Below, piece by piece: positions 1-9,160 of a stretch of 64,000 bases of DNA. Each line of letters opens with the position of its first letter. Positions within the stretch are counted from its first letter, which is position 1. Origin of the DNA: Pseudoxanthomonas wuyuanensis (GTDB lineage: Bacteria; Pseudomonadota; Gammaproteobacteria; Xanthomonadales; Xanthomonadaceae); contig NZ_OCND01000001.1 in NCBI RefSeq assembly GCF_900215535.1, positions 186,001 to 250,000 on the forward strand, written 5' to 3'. Both the position numbers and the translations under genes were made by a program. The notes beneath the pieces are model-generated. The model searched no databases. It was not told the DNA's origin and worked only from the letters and a program-made list of their open reading frames with translations.

Positions 1-172
1 CAGTCAGCGGTGCGGCCACCCACAGCATCGGGATGTCTTCGATATCCGCGCCCAGGGTCTGGAAGATCCGGCTGACGTTGGCGTTCTGCAGCGCAAAGCC
101 GAACTGTATGCCCAGAAAGCCGAAGCACATGTTCCATATCTGCCAGAAGGACAGGCGCGGCTTTTCGGTCAT
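1..172 (-). CDS. MFS sugar transporter (N-terminus only, runs off the window)
   Basis: The first 57 codons of a membrane transporter read leftwards from an ATG at 172. The visible protein begins MTEKPRLSFWQIWNMCFGFL and continues with a first transmembrane helix and the phrase QFGFALQNANVSRIFQTLG, which is typical of SLC45-like sugar/proton symporters of the major facilitator family. It faces a GH13 glucosidase across a 350-bp divergent promoter region and lies near a TonB receptor, as in known maltose/maltodextrin loci of xanthomonads and Caulobacter. Its role is inferred as import of an alpha-glucoside from the periplasm. The rest of the gene lies outside the window, so substrate and integrity cannot be judged. 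Confidence 0.75.
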   Translation of the reverse strand, partial: MTEKPRLSFWQIWNMCFGFLGIQFGFALQNANVSRIFQTLGADIEDIPMLWVAAPLT

Positions 173-402
173 GGGCGGGATTCCGGCGGAAGGCTAACGT
201 GGGATGCGGCATCTTGCAGGCAACCGCTTCCAATTCCATGTTGCAGTGCAAACAGCGGCGGTTTCCGAGGCGGTGCAGAAAATGCTTCGCCGCAGCGCCG
301 TAATCGGCCGCTAAACTATTGCCGTTGTTGGCGTTGCGGCGATCTGGTTGACGCGCAGCGGCATTCGGCGCGGCTTGCCGGTGCCGCGAAGGCGGTCCGG
401 CT

Positions 403-417
403 TGCATACGTATTCAT
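403..417. promoter_or_regulatory. Operator-like 15-mer in the MFS/glucosidase divergent promoter
   Basis: The near-palindrome TGCATACGTATTCAT lies 104 bp before the glucosidase start. Its exact reverse complement recurs at 2496-2510 before the TonB receptor. A TACGTA-centred dyad fits a LacI-family regulator of alpha-glucoside genes. The regulator itself is not in the window. Confidence 0.55.
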
Positions 418-520
418 CGGCTGTCTTGGCGGACGGCCCTCACCCCCAACGATGAGGCATGGAATAGTTGCGCCCGCTGAGCGCACCGAGGTCGGCGCGC
501 GATTCAAGGATCGGGAAGCA

Positions 521-2140
521 ATGACGAACAACAATTGGTGGCGCGGCGCGGTGATCTACCAGATCTACCCCCGCAGCTTCCTGGATACCAATGGCGATGG
601 CGTCGGCGATCTGCCGGGCATCGTCGATCGGCTGGACTACGTTGCCAGCCTGGGCGTGGATGCGATCTGGATCTCGCCGTTCTTCAAGTCGCCGATGGCC
701 GATTTCGGCTACGACATCGCCGATTACCGCGATGTCGACCCGTTGTTCGGGACGTTGGAGGATTTCGACCGGCTGCTGGGCAAGGCGCACTCGCTGGGCA
801 TCAAGGTGATGATCGACCAGGTGCTGAGCCACTGCTCGGTGGAACATGCCTGGTTCAAGGAAAGCCGCGAGAGCCGCGACAATCCCAAGGCCGACTGGTA
901 CGTGTGGGCCGACCCCAAGGAGGACGGCACCGCGCCCAACAACTGGATGTCGTTGTTCGGTGGCGTGGCCTGGCGTTGGGAACCGCGCCGCCAGCAGTAC
1001 TACCTGCACAACTTCCTGGCCATGCAGCCGGATCTGAATTTCCACAATCCGGACGTGCGCCAGGCCACGCTGGACAACGTGAAGTTCTGGCTGGACAAGG
1101 GCGTGGACGGCCTGCGCCTGGACGCGATCAACTTCTGTTTCCACGACAAGCAGTTGCGCGACAATCCGCCAAAACCCAAGGAAAAGCGCGTTGGCCGCGG
1201 CTTCAGTCCGGACAATCCCTACGCATTCCAGTACCACTACTACAACAACACGCAGCCGGAGAACATCGGTTTTCTGGAGGACCTGCGCCGGTTGATGGAC
1301 CAGTACCCGGATGCCGCGGCGCTGGGCGAAATCTCCTCGGAGGATTCGCTGGCAACCACCGCCGAATACGTCGGCGACCGGCGCCTGCACATGGGCTACA
1401 GCTTCGAATTGCTGACCGACGATTTCAGCGCGGCGTACATCCGCGGTACGGTCGAACGGCTGGAAGCGGCAATGACCGATGGCTGGCCGTGCTGGGCGGT
1501 GTCCAATCACGACGTGCAACGCGCGGTAACCCGCTGGGGCAACGGCGACAGTTCGCCGGCGCTGGCCGCGCAACTGGTGGCACTGGTGTGTTCGCTGCGC
1601 GGCTCGGTCTGCCTGTACCAGGGCGAGGAACTGGGACTGCCGGAGGCCGAAGTGCCGTTCGAGGCCATGCAGGATCCCTACGGCAAGGCGTTCTGGCCCA
1701 ACTTCAAGGGCCGCGACGGTTGTCGCACGCCCATGCCATGGAATGGCACGGACAAAGCCGGTTTCAGCGATGGCCAGCCGTGGCTGCCGATTCCGCTGAC
1801 CCACCAGACCATCAACGTGGCCGATCAGGAAGCCGATCCGCGGTCGGTACTCAACCAGGTCCGCGCCTTCCTGCGCTGGCGCAAAACCCAGCCGGCGTTG
1901 CAACACGGCAGCATCGATTTTATCGACGCGCCCGAGCCGGTGCTGGCATTCGTGCGCGAAACCCAAGGCCAGCGTGTGCTTGCCGTGTTCAACCTTTCGC
2001 CGTCGGCGATCGACTGGAGCTTGCCCGACGGAATGTCGCTGACCGCCATCGCCGGCCACGGCCTGTTGTCGGGCCAGGTGAACGGCGACCGATTGCACCT
2101 GCCGGCGCGCGGCCTGTTCTACGCCGCCGTGAACGGCTGA
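521..2140 (+). CDS. Alpha-glucosidase, glycoside hydrolase family 13
   Basis: A 539-residue GH13 enzyme that should hydrolyse maltose and short alpha-glucosides, most likely in the cytoplasm because no signal peptide is present. The (beta/alpha)8 barrel begins at once with WWRGAVIYQIYPRSF. The catalytic regions are visible: IDQVLSHCS (region I), GLRLDAINF with the nucleophile Asp (II), LGEISSE with the acid/base Glu (III) and VSNHD with the stabilising Asp (IV). A C-terminal beta domain follows. The start chosen is the ATG at 521 (MTNNNWW). A longer frame back to 452 adds residues not seen in the family. It lies between the divergent MFS gene and the TonB receptor, so uptake and cleavage are encoded together. 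Confidence 0.9.
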   Translation: MTNNNWWRGAVIYQIYPRSFLDTNGDGVGDLPGIVDRLDYVASLGVDAIWISPFFKSPMADFGYDIADYRDVDPLFGTLEDFDRLLGKAHSLGIKVMIDQVLSHCSVEHAWFKESRESRDNPKADWYVWADPKEDGTAPNNWMSLFGGVAWRWEPRRQQYYLHNFLAMQPDLNFHNPDVRQATLDNVKFWLDKGVDGLRLDAINFCFHDKQLRDNPPKPKEKRVGRGFSPDNPYAFQYHYYNNTQPENIGFLEDLRRLMDQYPDAAALGEISSEDSLATTAEYVGDRRLHMGYSFELLTDDFSAAYIRGTVERLEAAMTDGWPCWAVSNHDVQRAVTRWGNGDSSPALAAQLVALVCSLRGSVCLYQGEELGLPEAEVPFEAMQDPYGKAFWPNFKGRDGCRTPMPWNGTDKAGFSDGQPWLPIPLTHQTINVADQEADPRSVLNQVRAFLRWRKTQPALQHGSIDFIDAPEPVLAFVRETQGQRVLAVFNLSPSAIDWSLPDGMSLTAIAGHGLLSGQVNGDRLHLPARGLFYAAVNG

Positions 2141-2264
2141 GCGGCAATCCCCGCGTTCTTTTTCGAGAGAGCAAGGCCACCGGAAGAGCTTTATGCACGC
2201 GCCGATAGCGTGAACAACACACCCCGAATCCCAACCCGGTGCTACAAAACACGAACAGAACTCT

Positions 2265-2345
2265 AGTGGGAGCGACGTGAGTCGCGACGTGATGCTTCCA
2301 TCGCGACTTACCCGTGCCGGCATGCCGGCAGGACTCCCACAAGGT
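2265..2345. repeat. Palindromic repeat (GTGGGAGCGACGTGAGTCGCGA type)
   Basis: An extragenic palindrome containing GGGAGCGACGTGAGTCGCGA, then TCGCGACTTA, and ending with CTCCCAC. Related units recur at 41875-42035 and three times in 56993-57562. The form resembles REP/SMAG-like repeats of Stenotrophomonas and Xanthomonas. The rest of the 2141-2647 gap shows only the operator at 2496. Confidence 0.7.
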
Positions 2346-2495
2346 AGCCCCTGACGTGCAGCCGGAGATCGTGAACAGGTCCTTCGTCAGCGACCATCCA
2401 GCCGGTTCATCGCGGCCACCGCCTGTGGCCTGAACCATCGTGCCGGCAGCCCCGCGCATGGACAGCGATAGTTACCAAAAACCCTCTTTTCCCGC

Positions 2496-2510
2496 ATGAA
2501 TACGTATGCA
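2496..2510. promoter_or_regulatory. Operator-like 15-mer before the TonB receptor
   Basis: ATGAATACGTATGCA, identical in reverse complement to the word at 403-417. It lies 138 bp before the receptor start. The two sites tie the transporter, glucosidase and receptor into one probable regulon. Confidence 0.55.
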
Positions 2511-2647
2511 GTGGCAATTGTGCAGCGCGACCGGCGACTACCATTGCCGCACGTTTTTGGGGCAGCAGCTCCGGCGTACAAGATTCAGGCGATTGCCCCG
2601 CGGCAACGTCCCTGTGTCACCGCAAACAACATCCTGGAGAGGGGAAT

Positions 2648-5410
2648 ATGTTGCAACTTAAGCGCAACCTGCTGAGCGTGGCTCTGGCGTCTGCCATGAC
2701 GCTGACCGCAACCGGCGTGCTGGCCCAGACCGCCGACACCACACCTGACGAGCAGCCGCAGCAGGCCACCGAGCTGGACACGGTCGTGGTGACCGGCATC
2801 CGCCGCGGCATCGAAAGCGCCATTTCGGTCAAACGCGAATCCACGTCGATTGTCGAAGCCATCTCGGCCGAAGACATCGGCAAGCTGCCGGATGTCAGCA
2901 TCGCCGAATCGCTGGCGCGCCTGCCTGGCCTGGCCGCGCAGCGCGTCGCCGGCCGCGCGCAGGTGATCAGCGTGCGCGGCCTGTCGCCCGACTTCTCCAC
3001 CACGCTGCTCAACGGCCGCGAGATGGTCAGCACCGGCGACAACCGCAGTGTGGAGTTCGACCAGTACCCGTCCGAGCTGGTCAGCGGCGTGACCGTCTAC
3101 AAAACGCCCGATGCCAGCCTCGTCGGCCAGGGTCTGTCCGGCACGATCGACATGCAGACCGTGCGCCCGTTGAGCTTCGACGGCCCCGTGGGCGCCATCG
3201 GTTTCCGCGGCCAGCGCAATTCCCTGGGCGCGGCCGCTGACGCATCCGCCTATGGCGAACGCATCAACGCCAGCTACATCACCCAGAACCAGGCCCGCAC
3301 CTTCGGTTTCTCGATCGGCTATTCGCATTCGACCACGCCCATCCAGGAGAACCAGGTGGGCCTGTACGAACCGTGGAAGGACAGGAACGACGACGGAACG
3401 CCGCTTTATCGCCCGGGCGTGCCTGACTTCACGTACTACTCCGACGGCATCAAGGCCCTGCGCCGCACCGGCGAAACCAAGCGCGACGGCATCATGGCCA
3501 CGTTGCAGTTCCGCCCATCCAATGCCTGGACCAGCACGCTGGATCTGTTCCACTCCGAGGCCGAGCAGGTCAGCACCGCCAACCAGTTCGAAGTCCATAT
3601 CGGCAACTACAACGGCGGCTATGGCGATCTTGCCGTCACCAACCCGGTGGTCAACGGCAACAACACCTTCACAGGCGGCACCGCCAATAACGTCTATCCG
3701 TTGGTCCGTGGCATGTACAACTACCGCGAAGACGAGATCAACGCGTTCGGTTGGAACAACGAGTTCAACGTTGGCATGGCGCGCATCGTCGCCGATGTCA
3801 GCTGGTCCAAGACCAAGCGCGACGAGATCAATCTGGAAAACAACACCCAGCTGCTGCCTGCGCCGCAACTGGACTCGGTGGATCTGTCGTTCCGCAGCGG
3901 CGGGTTTTCTCAGCTCAATCCGGGCTTCGACTACTCCAATCCCGAATCGCTGTACCTGGCCAACACCATCTACGGTTCCGGCTACGGCAAGACCCCCAAG
4001 GTCGAAGACGAGCTCAAGGCTTTCAAGCTGGCCGCTTCGCTGCCGGCGCCAGAGATGCTGGGCTGGTTTGCGGATTTTGACGTGGGCGTGAACTACGCTG
4101 ACCGCCACAAGCTGAAGCGCCAGCCGGAAGGCAATATCAACCTGGGTTCGCAGGGCGTCACGGCAATCGGGTCCGACCTGCAGTACGGGCTGGTGGATCT
4201 GGGTTTTGCTGGCGTCGGCTATATACCGTCCTGGAATGTTCCGGCCGCGGTCGCGCGCTATATGACCTTCAATCCGGTCGATAACCTGTCCTACCTGATT
4301 CCGAAGGCGTGGGACGTGAACGAGGAGATCACCACCGGCTTCGTGCGTGCCAACATCGATACCGAGTGGGGCTCAGTGCCGGTGCGCGGCAACATTGGCG
4401 TGCAGGTCCAGCACGTGGATCAGTCCTCGACCTCGCGCTACTGGGACAGCACGCAACCGGAAGGCAGCAACATCCAGCCCATCGAACGCGGCAAGACCTA
4501 CACCGATGTGCTGCCCAGCATGAACCTTGCGTTCTCGCTGCCCGCCGATCAGACCCTGCGTGTGGGCCTGGCCGAGCAGGTGGCACGTCCGCGTGTGGAC
4601 GAGCTGCGCGCATCGCTGGAGTTCGGTGTCAACACCGCCACCGGCGAACCCGGCGGCAGTGGCGGCAATCCGGAACTGGATCCGTGGCGTGCCTATGCCT
4701 TCGACATCTCCTACGAGAAGTATTTCGGCACCAAGGCATACGTGTCCGCGGCGTTCTTCTACAAGGACCTGCGCACCTACATCTTCACCGAAGCGCGCGA
4801 CGGTTACGACTTCAGCGATTTCCTGGTGGATTACGTGCCCGGCCCGGGCGAGCCGCCAACGCAGACAACCGGCAGGTTCACCTCGCCCTTCAATGGCGAA
4901 GGCGGCACGCTGAAGGGTCTGGAGCTGACGGCCTCCATTCCGTTCGATCTGTTCAGCGAGACGCTGGCCGGCTTCGGCATCATCGCCAGCGCCGGCTTCA
5001 ACGACAGCGACATCACCATCCCGCCGCCGCCGAATGCGCAGAGCAGCGTGGGCAGCGAGAACATCACGCTGCCGGGCCTGTCCGAGCGCGTGTACAACCT
5101 GACCGCATACTACGAGCGCAACGGATTCGAAGCGCGCGTAAGCCAGCGCAGGCGTTCGGACTATATCGGCGAGATCGGCAACTTCGACGGCGACCGCACG
5201 CTGCGTTACGTGGTCGGCGAGGACATCACCGATGCGCAGGTGAGCTACTCGTTCCCCGACGGCCATGCGTTGAGCGGCCTGAGCGTCCTGTTCCAGGTCA
5301 GCAACCTGACCAACGAGGCCTACGAGACCTACGCCGGAACGAAGGACCGTCCGCTCGAGTACATCGAGTGGGGCCGCACCTACCTGCTGGGTGTGAACTA
5401 CAGGTTCTAA
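2648..5410 (+). CDS. TonB-dependent outer-membrane receptor (maltodextrin/alpha-glucoside type)
   Basis: A 920-residue outer-membrane receptor. It has a signal peptide ending GVLAQ, a TonB-box-like segment LDTVVVTG, a plug domain (about residues 45-165, with NGREMVSTGD and the VSGVTVYKTPDASLVGQGLSG loop) and a 22-strand beta barrel ending in the aromatic terminus GVNYRF. The plug wording matches the sugar-uptake TonB receptors common in xanthomonads (CUT loci). Its neighbours are an alpha-glucosidase and an MFS sugar transporter, so the ligand is inferred to be maltose or a maltodextrin. A GGAGAGGGG ribosome binding site precedes the ATG, and a strong terminator follows the stop. Substrate is inferred from context only. 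Confidence 0.9.
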   Translation: MLQLKRNLLSVALASAMTLTATGVLAQTADTTPDEQPQQATELDTVVVTGIRRGIESAISVKRESTSIVEAISAEDIGKLPDVSIAESLARLPGLAAQRVAGRAQVISVRGLSPDFSTTLLNGREMVSTGDNRSVEFDQYPSELVSGVTVYKTPDASLVGQGLSGTIDMQTVRPLSFDGPVGAIGFRGQRNSLGAAADASAYGERINASYITQNQARTFGFSIGYSHSTTPIQENQVGLYEPWKDRNDDGTPLYRPGVPDFTYYSDGIKALRRTGETKRDGIMATLQFRPSNAWTSTLDLFHSEAEQVSTANQFEVHIGNYNGGYGDLAVTNPVVNGNNTFTGGTANNVYPLVRGMYNYREDEINAFGWNNEFNVGMARIVADVSWSKTKRDEINLENNTQLLPAPQLDSVDLSFRSGGFSQLNPGFDYSNPESLYLANTIYGSGYGKTPKVEDELKAFKLAASLPAPEMLGWFADFDVGVNYADRHKLKRQPEGNINLGSQGVTAIGSDLQYGLVDLGFAGVGYIPSWNVPAAVARYMTFNPVDNLSYLIPKAWDVNEEITTGFVRANIDTEWGSVPVRGNIGVQVQHVDQSSTSRYWDSTQPEGSNIQPIERGKTYTDVLPSMNLAFSLPADQTLRVGLAEQVARPRVDELRASLEFGVNTATGEPGGSGGNPELDPWRAYAFDISYEKYFGTKAYVSAAFFYKDLRTYIFTEARDGYDFSDFLVDYVPGPGEPPTQTTGRFTSPFNGEGGTLKGLELTASIPFDLFSETLAGFGIIASAGFNDSDITIPPPPNAQSSVGSENITLPGLSERVYNLTAYYERNGFEARVSQRRRSDYIGEIGNFDGDRTLRYVVGEDITDAQVSYSFPDGHALSGLSVLFQVSNLTNEAYETYAGTKDRPLEYIEWGRTYLLGVNYRF

Positions 5411-5434
5411 GCCCGGGCCCGCGACAAGCTCAAG

Positions 5435-5465
5435 AACCCGCCGGTGTCATGCCGGCGGGTTTTTC
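5435..5465 (+). terminator. Rho-independent terminator of the TonB receptor
   Basis: Perfect hairpin AACCCGCCGG/CCGGCGGGTT followed by a T run, 25 bp after the receptor stop. Confidence 0.85.
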
Positions 5466-5537
5466 TATGCGTCGATCTCACCGAACCTGTACCGACGTCA
5501 GATCTACGAAGGGTCCTCTTCCGTAGCTGTAGGCGGA

Positions 5538-5551
5538 CATTGGACCTCTGG
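5538..5551. promoter_or_regulatory. GGACCT-type motif (outlying copy)
   Basis: CATTGGACCTCTGG, related to motifs at 9441, 12077, 12814, 12876, 13145 and 24183. It lies just beyond the 3' end of the histidine kinase, so a promoter role here is uncertain. Confidence 0.25.
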
Positions 5552-5572
5552 ATTCCAGCGATGGTGTGGTAC

Positions 5573-7792
5573 TCAGGGACCAGGCTTGACATCAGCAGGA
5601 AGTTGAAAGTGAAACGTGGCGCCTCTCCCTTCATTGTTCGTTGCCCACAACTTGCCGCGGTGGGTCCGTGCGATCGTCCCGCAGATCGCCAAACCCAATC
5701 CAATTCCTTCCGGCTTGCTTGTGATGAATGGCATGAATATCCGTTCGAGGTCATCCGCGGGAATGCCGTGGCCCAGGTCGTTGACCGACACGGTGACTGT
5801 GCCGTCGTTCGTACTGGTGCTTATCCGCAGAGTGCGCCCGGTCTGCATGTTCCTCATGGCATCACAACCATTCACGATCAAGTTCAGCAGTACCTGCTGC
5901 AACTGAACCCGATCTCCGTAGATGAAGGGAAGACTTGAATCTAGTTCCAGAATCACGGAGATGTTTCTACTGAGAAAATCGCTATCCAGCAAATTCACAA
6001 CGTCTCTAACGATGCCATTCAGTTCCAGCTTCTGATGGTCGACTCTCTCTTTGCGTAGCATTGCCCGCAGGCGGCGGATGACCTCGCTCGCGCGCTTGTC
6101 GCTGTCGACGATCTGGGTCAGGCTGTCCCTCACCTCGTCGAGATTGGGTGGGGAGTGCCCCAGGAACCGCAGCGCCGCCTGTGCATTACTCAGAATCGAG
6201 GTGAGCGGCTGGTTGAGTTCGTGTGCGAGAGAGCCGGATATCTCACCCAGAATAGCGACGCGGGCCAAGTGGGCCACCTCGTCCCGCTGCAGCGCAATTT
6301 CCTGCTCGGAACGCAGACGCTCGCCAATGTCTACAATTGAAGCAAGTACGAACATATCGCCGGAAACAGAGAGCGGCGTCAAGCCGATTTCCAGCGGCAC
6401 CAAGGTGCCGTCCTTACGGCGTCCGAAAACGTCGCCGGCGACCCCCATGGGCCTGGTAACGGGGCTTTTCATATAGCCGGCTCGTTTGCGGGCATGGCTT
6501 GCGCCGGCGTTGTCGGGAAGCAGCATGTCGACGGAGCTCCCCAACAGCTCTTCTCGGCTGTAGCCGAACACCTTCTCGGCCTGCAGATTCGCCAGAGCGA
6601 TGTTTCCGTTCGAGTCGGCCATGATCATCGCGGTCTGCGCCCCTTCCACCACCAACCGAAAGCGCTCATCGGCCTGGCGCCGCTCGGTGATGTCGTAGAT
6701 GACGCCGTGCAGACATTTTGCGCGGCCATCCGGCGAGTATTTCACTTCGCCGTTCACCGTTAGCCAGCGTGTTCCGCCGCTCGGTGCCAACAGGCGAAAC
6801 TCGCAGAAAAAGACACCGGTGCCGTTGACCGCCGTTTCCCGCGCCTTGCGCATCATCTTGAGATCGTCAGCATGGATCCGTGTGATGACATGCTCCCTGC
6901 CGATACGTTCATCTGTCGAGGGGAAACCGAGCAGATCGCTACCCTGACTGGTGAACCAGAAATCGTCGCTTTCCAGATCCCAGTTCCACAGGCCAAGTCC
7001 AGCTGCTTTCGCGGCAAGGGCCATCTGTTTTTCGCTGTCGCGCAAATCGGATTCGCTTTTCGTCAGGCTGCGCGCAAGTTTCGCGGCCCGAAGCACTTCG
7101 CCTCCCAACTCGTAACTCATGACCAGCACAATGCCGAAAAAGGACACATTGACCGTCATGGGGCCGGAAATCCATCCCAGCACTACGATTGCCGCCCAAA
7201 CTGAGCTGAAGGCCACGAAGACTGCGATGCTGCCGCACACCAACAGTGCCCTGCGGCGCTCATGGAGATCTTGGCGACGCCAGACAGCGGCGATGGAACG
7301 AAGCAGGAACAGCAACAGGAATAGATTGCTCAGCTGACCCATGATCATCCATGGGTTGGGATCGCCGACAGGAGTGGCAACGCTCCCATGTCCCAAAATC
7401 TCGATGTGTTCGAGCGCGGTGATTCGCTCGAAATTGAGGTTTACGCCGGTGGTGAAATTGGGAACAAGGCTACCCACGCGCAAAGTGCACGCTGTCAGCC
7501 CCAGCCATGAGCGACCCAGGTGAAACTGCGTCTGGACGAAGGCCACCAGCGAAACGACCAGGACAGCCACTGCAGGATGTGCCCATCGCAGCACGGAAGC
7601 ATATTGGTCAGGCGTCTTTGCCTGCATAGCCAACAACTCGCAAAGAGCGAGAGCGACCACCGAGAGTGCGACGACGCTGAATATGAGATGCGCCACGTTT
7701 TCCCGCTGACGGGCCCAGATCGTCAGATGGATGAGCCCCAACATCAAACTCGCGGCCCCCATCATCGGCCAGATCAGGTCGATCCCGTTCAT
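5573..7792 (-). CDS. Membrane sensor histidine kinase with PAS domains (FixL/TodS-like)
   Basis: A 739-residue two-component sensor. The first roughly 240 residues form about seven hydrophobic helices. Two PAS domains follow (roughly 265-480), the second with the classic MIMADSNGNIALANLQAEKV wording. Next comes a HisKA domain with the phospho-acceptor His in GSLAHELNQPLTSIL, and a HATPase with the N box LLNLIVNGCDAM and the G boxes VNDLGHGIP and GLGLAICGTI. It has no receiver. Two receiver proteins are encoded just upstream on the same strand, so the kinase probably phosphorylates one or both. The signal is unknown. No haem-binding His environment of the FixL type could be confirmed by eye. 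Confidence 0.88.
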   Translation of the reverse strand: MNGIDLIWPMMGAASLMLGLIHLTIWARQRENVAHLIFSVVALSVVALALCELLAMQAKTPDQYASVLRWAHPAVAVLVVSLVAFVQTQFHLGRSWLGLTACTLRVGSLVPNFTTGVNLNFERITALEHIEILGHGSVATPVGDPNPWMIMGQLSNLFLLLFLLRSIAAVWRRQDLHERRRALLVCGSIAVFVAFSSVWAAIVVLGWISGPMTVNVSFFGIVLVMSYELGGEVLRAAKLARSLTKSESDLRDSEKQMALAAKAAGLGLWNWDLESDDFWFTSQGSDLLGFPSTDERIGREHVITRIHADDLKMMRKARETAVNGTGVFFCEFRLLAPSGGTRWLTVNGEVKYSPDGRAKCLHGVIYDITERRQADERFRLVVEGAQTAMIMADSNGNIALANLQAEKVFGYSREELLGSSVDMLLPDNAGASHARKRAGYMKSPVTRPMGVAGDVFGRRKDGTLVPLEIGLTPLSVSGDMFVLASIVDIGERLRSEQEIALQRDEVAHLARVAILGEISGSLAHELNQPLTSILSNAQAALRFLGHSPPNLDEVRDSLTQIVDSDKRASEVIRRLRAMLRKERVDHQKLELNGIVRDVVNLLDSDFLSRNISVILELDSSLPFIYGDRVQLQQVLLNLIVNGCDAMRNMQTGRTLRISTSTNDGTVTVSVNDLGHGIPADDLERIFMPFITSKPEGIGLGLAICGTIARTHRGKLWATNNEGRGATFHFQLPADVKPGP

Positions 7793-7971
7793 GCAGTAAC
7801 CCGTATGCCCCCGAGATTCGGGCTGAGTCTAACTGAGCGGCGTCATGTTGGGCACGTTAAGGATGTCCATTGCGGGGCTGGGTCCGCCGAAGCGGCCGGC
7901 CTGCTCCCGATTCGATGCCGACGCTGACTGCGGAGGTGTTGACGACAGATTGCAGACGGGGGAATTCCCAG

Positions 7972-8364
7972 TCATCTTGCCGCAACGCTGTCGACGACCC
8001 AGTTGATCGCATCCAGCAGAGCCTGATCGTCGACCGGTTTGCGAAGGAACATCCGTGCTCCCAGGCTGCGCGTCCATGCCCGGGTCTCTTCATCGTCACG
8101 CGCGGATACCGCAATCACCGGCAGGCGGATATCCCGTTCATTGAGGCGTGCCAATACCTGCGGGCCGGTCATATTTGGCATGGTGATATCGAGCAGGATG
8201 CAGGTACGTGGCGATTCGCGGACTTCAGCCAGAAACTCTTCGGCGGAATCGTAGGCCCGCGGCTCGAACCCCGAAGCCCTCATCAGGCGCGCGAAAGCCT
8301 GTCTGACGTCGCGGTCGTCGTCCACGATGTGCACGATGGCAGTTTTCGTTGCCCAGCCCACCAT
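7972..8364 (-). CDS. Single-domain response regulator (CheY/FixJ receiver)
   Basis: A 130-residue protein that consists only of a receiver domain. The acidic pair is VHIVDDDRDV, the phospho-acceptor Asp is in CILLDITMPNMTGP, and the conserved Lys is in MFLRKPVDD. The SAEEFL segment places it in the FixJ/NarL receiver group. It has no DNA-binding output, so it may act as a phosphate sink or as a protein-protein switch between the adjacent kinase and the LuxR-type regulator. It lies 180 bp upstream of the kinase gene and 190 bp downstream of the other regulator, all on the same strand. Confidence 0.85.
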   Translation of the reverse strand: MVGWATKTAIVHIVDDDRDVRQAFARLMRASGFEPRAYDSAEEFLAEVRESPRTCILLDITMPNMTGPQVLARLNERDIRLPVIAVSARDDEETRAWTRSLGARMFLRKPVDDQALLDAINWVVDSVAAR

Positions 8365-8554
8365 CGGAGCCCTCTGCTAACCATCAGTAATATTGCGACA
8401 CGTCCGGTGCCTATCCGCGTTCAGCACCAGGCACGAGCCGTCGACGCAACTCCTGTTGCGGACATTAGATCGAAGGGAAGGGCATTGGTATGAGACTTTG
8501 ATCTCATACAGCCGGGAATGGGACTTGCCTTGGCCTGGAGAGCGGTGCCGCCGC

Positions 8555-9160
8555 CTACAACCGGCAGCACAGATGCACAAGCTGGGCCACCGAGCGCACC
8601 TGCATCTTCGCCATGGCCCTTCCCCTGTGAACCTTGACGGTCTTCAGGGAAATGCGAAGGTCATCGGCGATCTGTTTGTTCAGGCGCCCCAGCATGACCT
8701 GATCGAGCACCTCGCGTTCCCGGGGGGAGAGCGTGCCGAGGCGGGCAGCAATGCTGTCCTTGGCGTCGCGGCGCTGGCAGTCCTGGCGATGCCGTTCCAC
8801 CGCAGCGGCGATGGCCTGCAGCAGGATCTCGTCGTCGACAGGCTTCTCGAGCACATCGAGCGCCCCCCATTTCATCGCCTGCACGCTGGTGGCGACGTTG
8901 CAGCGCCCTGTCAGGTAGATGACGGGAAATGCATTGTCGGTTTCGCGTATGCGGTCGTGGAGCTCCGGGCCGGTCATGCCCGGCATGCTGACATCCAGCA
9001 CCAGGCATCCCACGCCAGTGAAGGGCAACCGCGCCATGAATTCCTCGGCGGAAGCGAAGACCTCCGCCTTCCAGCCGACGGCACGCAAAAGCCGGGAGAT
9101 CCCCGCGCGGACCTCCGATTCGTCGTCGATCAACAGTACGGTTGCATCGCCACAATCCAT
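8555..9160 (-). CDS. FixJ-family response regulator with LuxR-type helix-turn-helix
   Basis: A 201-residue regulator. The receiver has VLLIDDESEVR and phospho-acceptor Asp in CLVLDVSMPGMTGPE. A short linker leads to a LuxR/GerE DNA-binding domain with LSPREREVLDQV and a recognition helix in KQIADDLRISLKTVKVHR. The ATG at 9160 is preferred because GGGGAG lies eight bases upstream. The in-frame start at 9211 has no such site. It is the first gene of the three-gene two-component group and the only DNA-binding protein in it. The GGACCTAG-like motifs scattered through 9.4-24.2 kb are candidates for its binding site, which is inference. Confidence 0.88.
   Translation of the reverse strand: MDCGDATVLLIDDESEVRAGISRLLRAVGWKAEVFASAEEFMARLPFTGVGCLVLDVSMPGMTGPELHDRIRETDNAFPVIYLTGRCNVATSVQAMKWGALDVLEKPVDDEILLQAIAAAVERHRQDCQRRDAKDSIAARLGTLSPREREVLDQVMLGRLNKQIADDLRISLKTVKVHRGRAMAKMQVRSVAQLVHLCCRL

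Noticed and set aside
440..2323. A 627-codon minus-strand open frame opposite the glucosidase
   Set aside because: Antisense shadow in high-GC DNA, without family motifs. The GH13 gene on the other strand is complete.
5444..5560. The plus-strand peptide SDLRRVLFRS, known as a translation artefact of sequencing adapters
   Set aside because: The nucleotides here (CTACGAAGGGTCCTCTTCCGT) differ from the adapter sequence, so this is a coincidence of translation.
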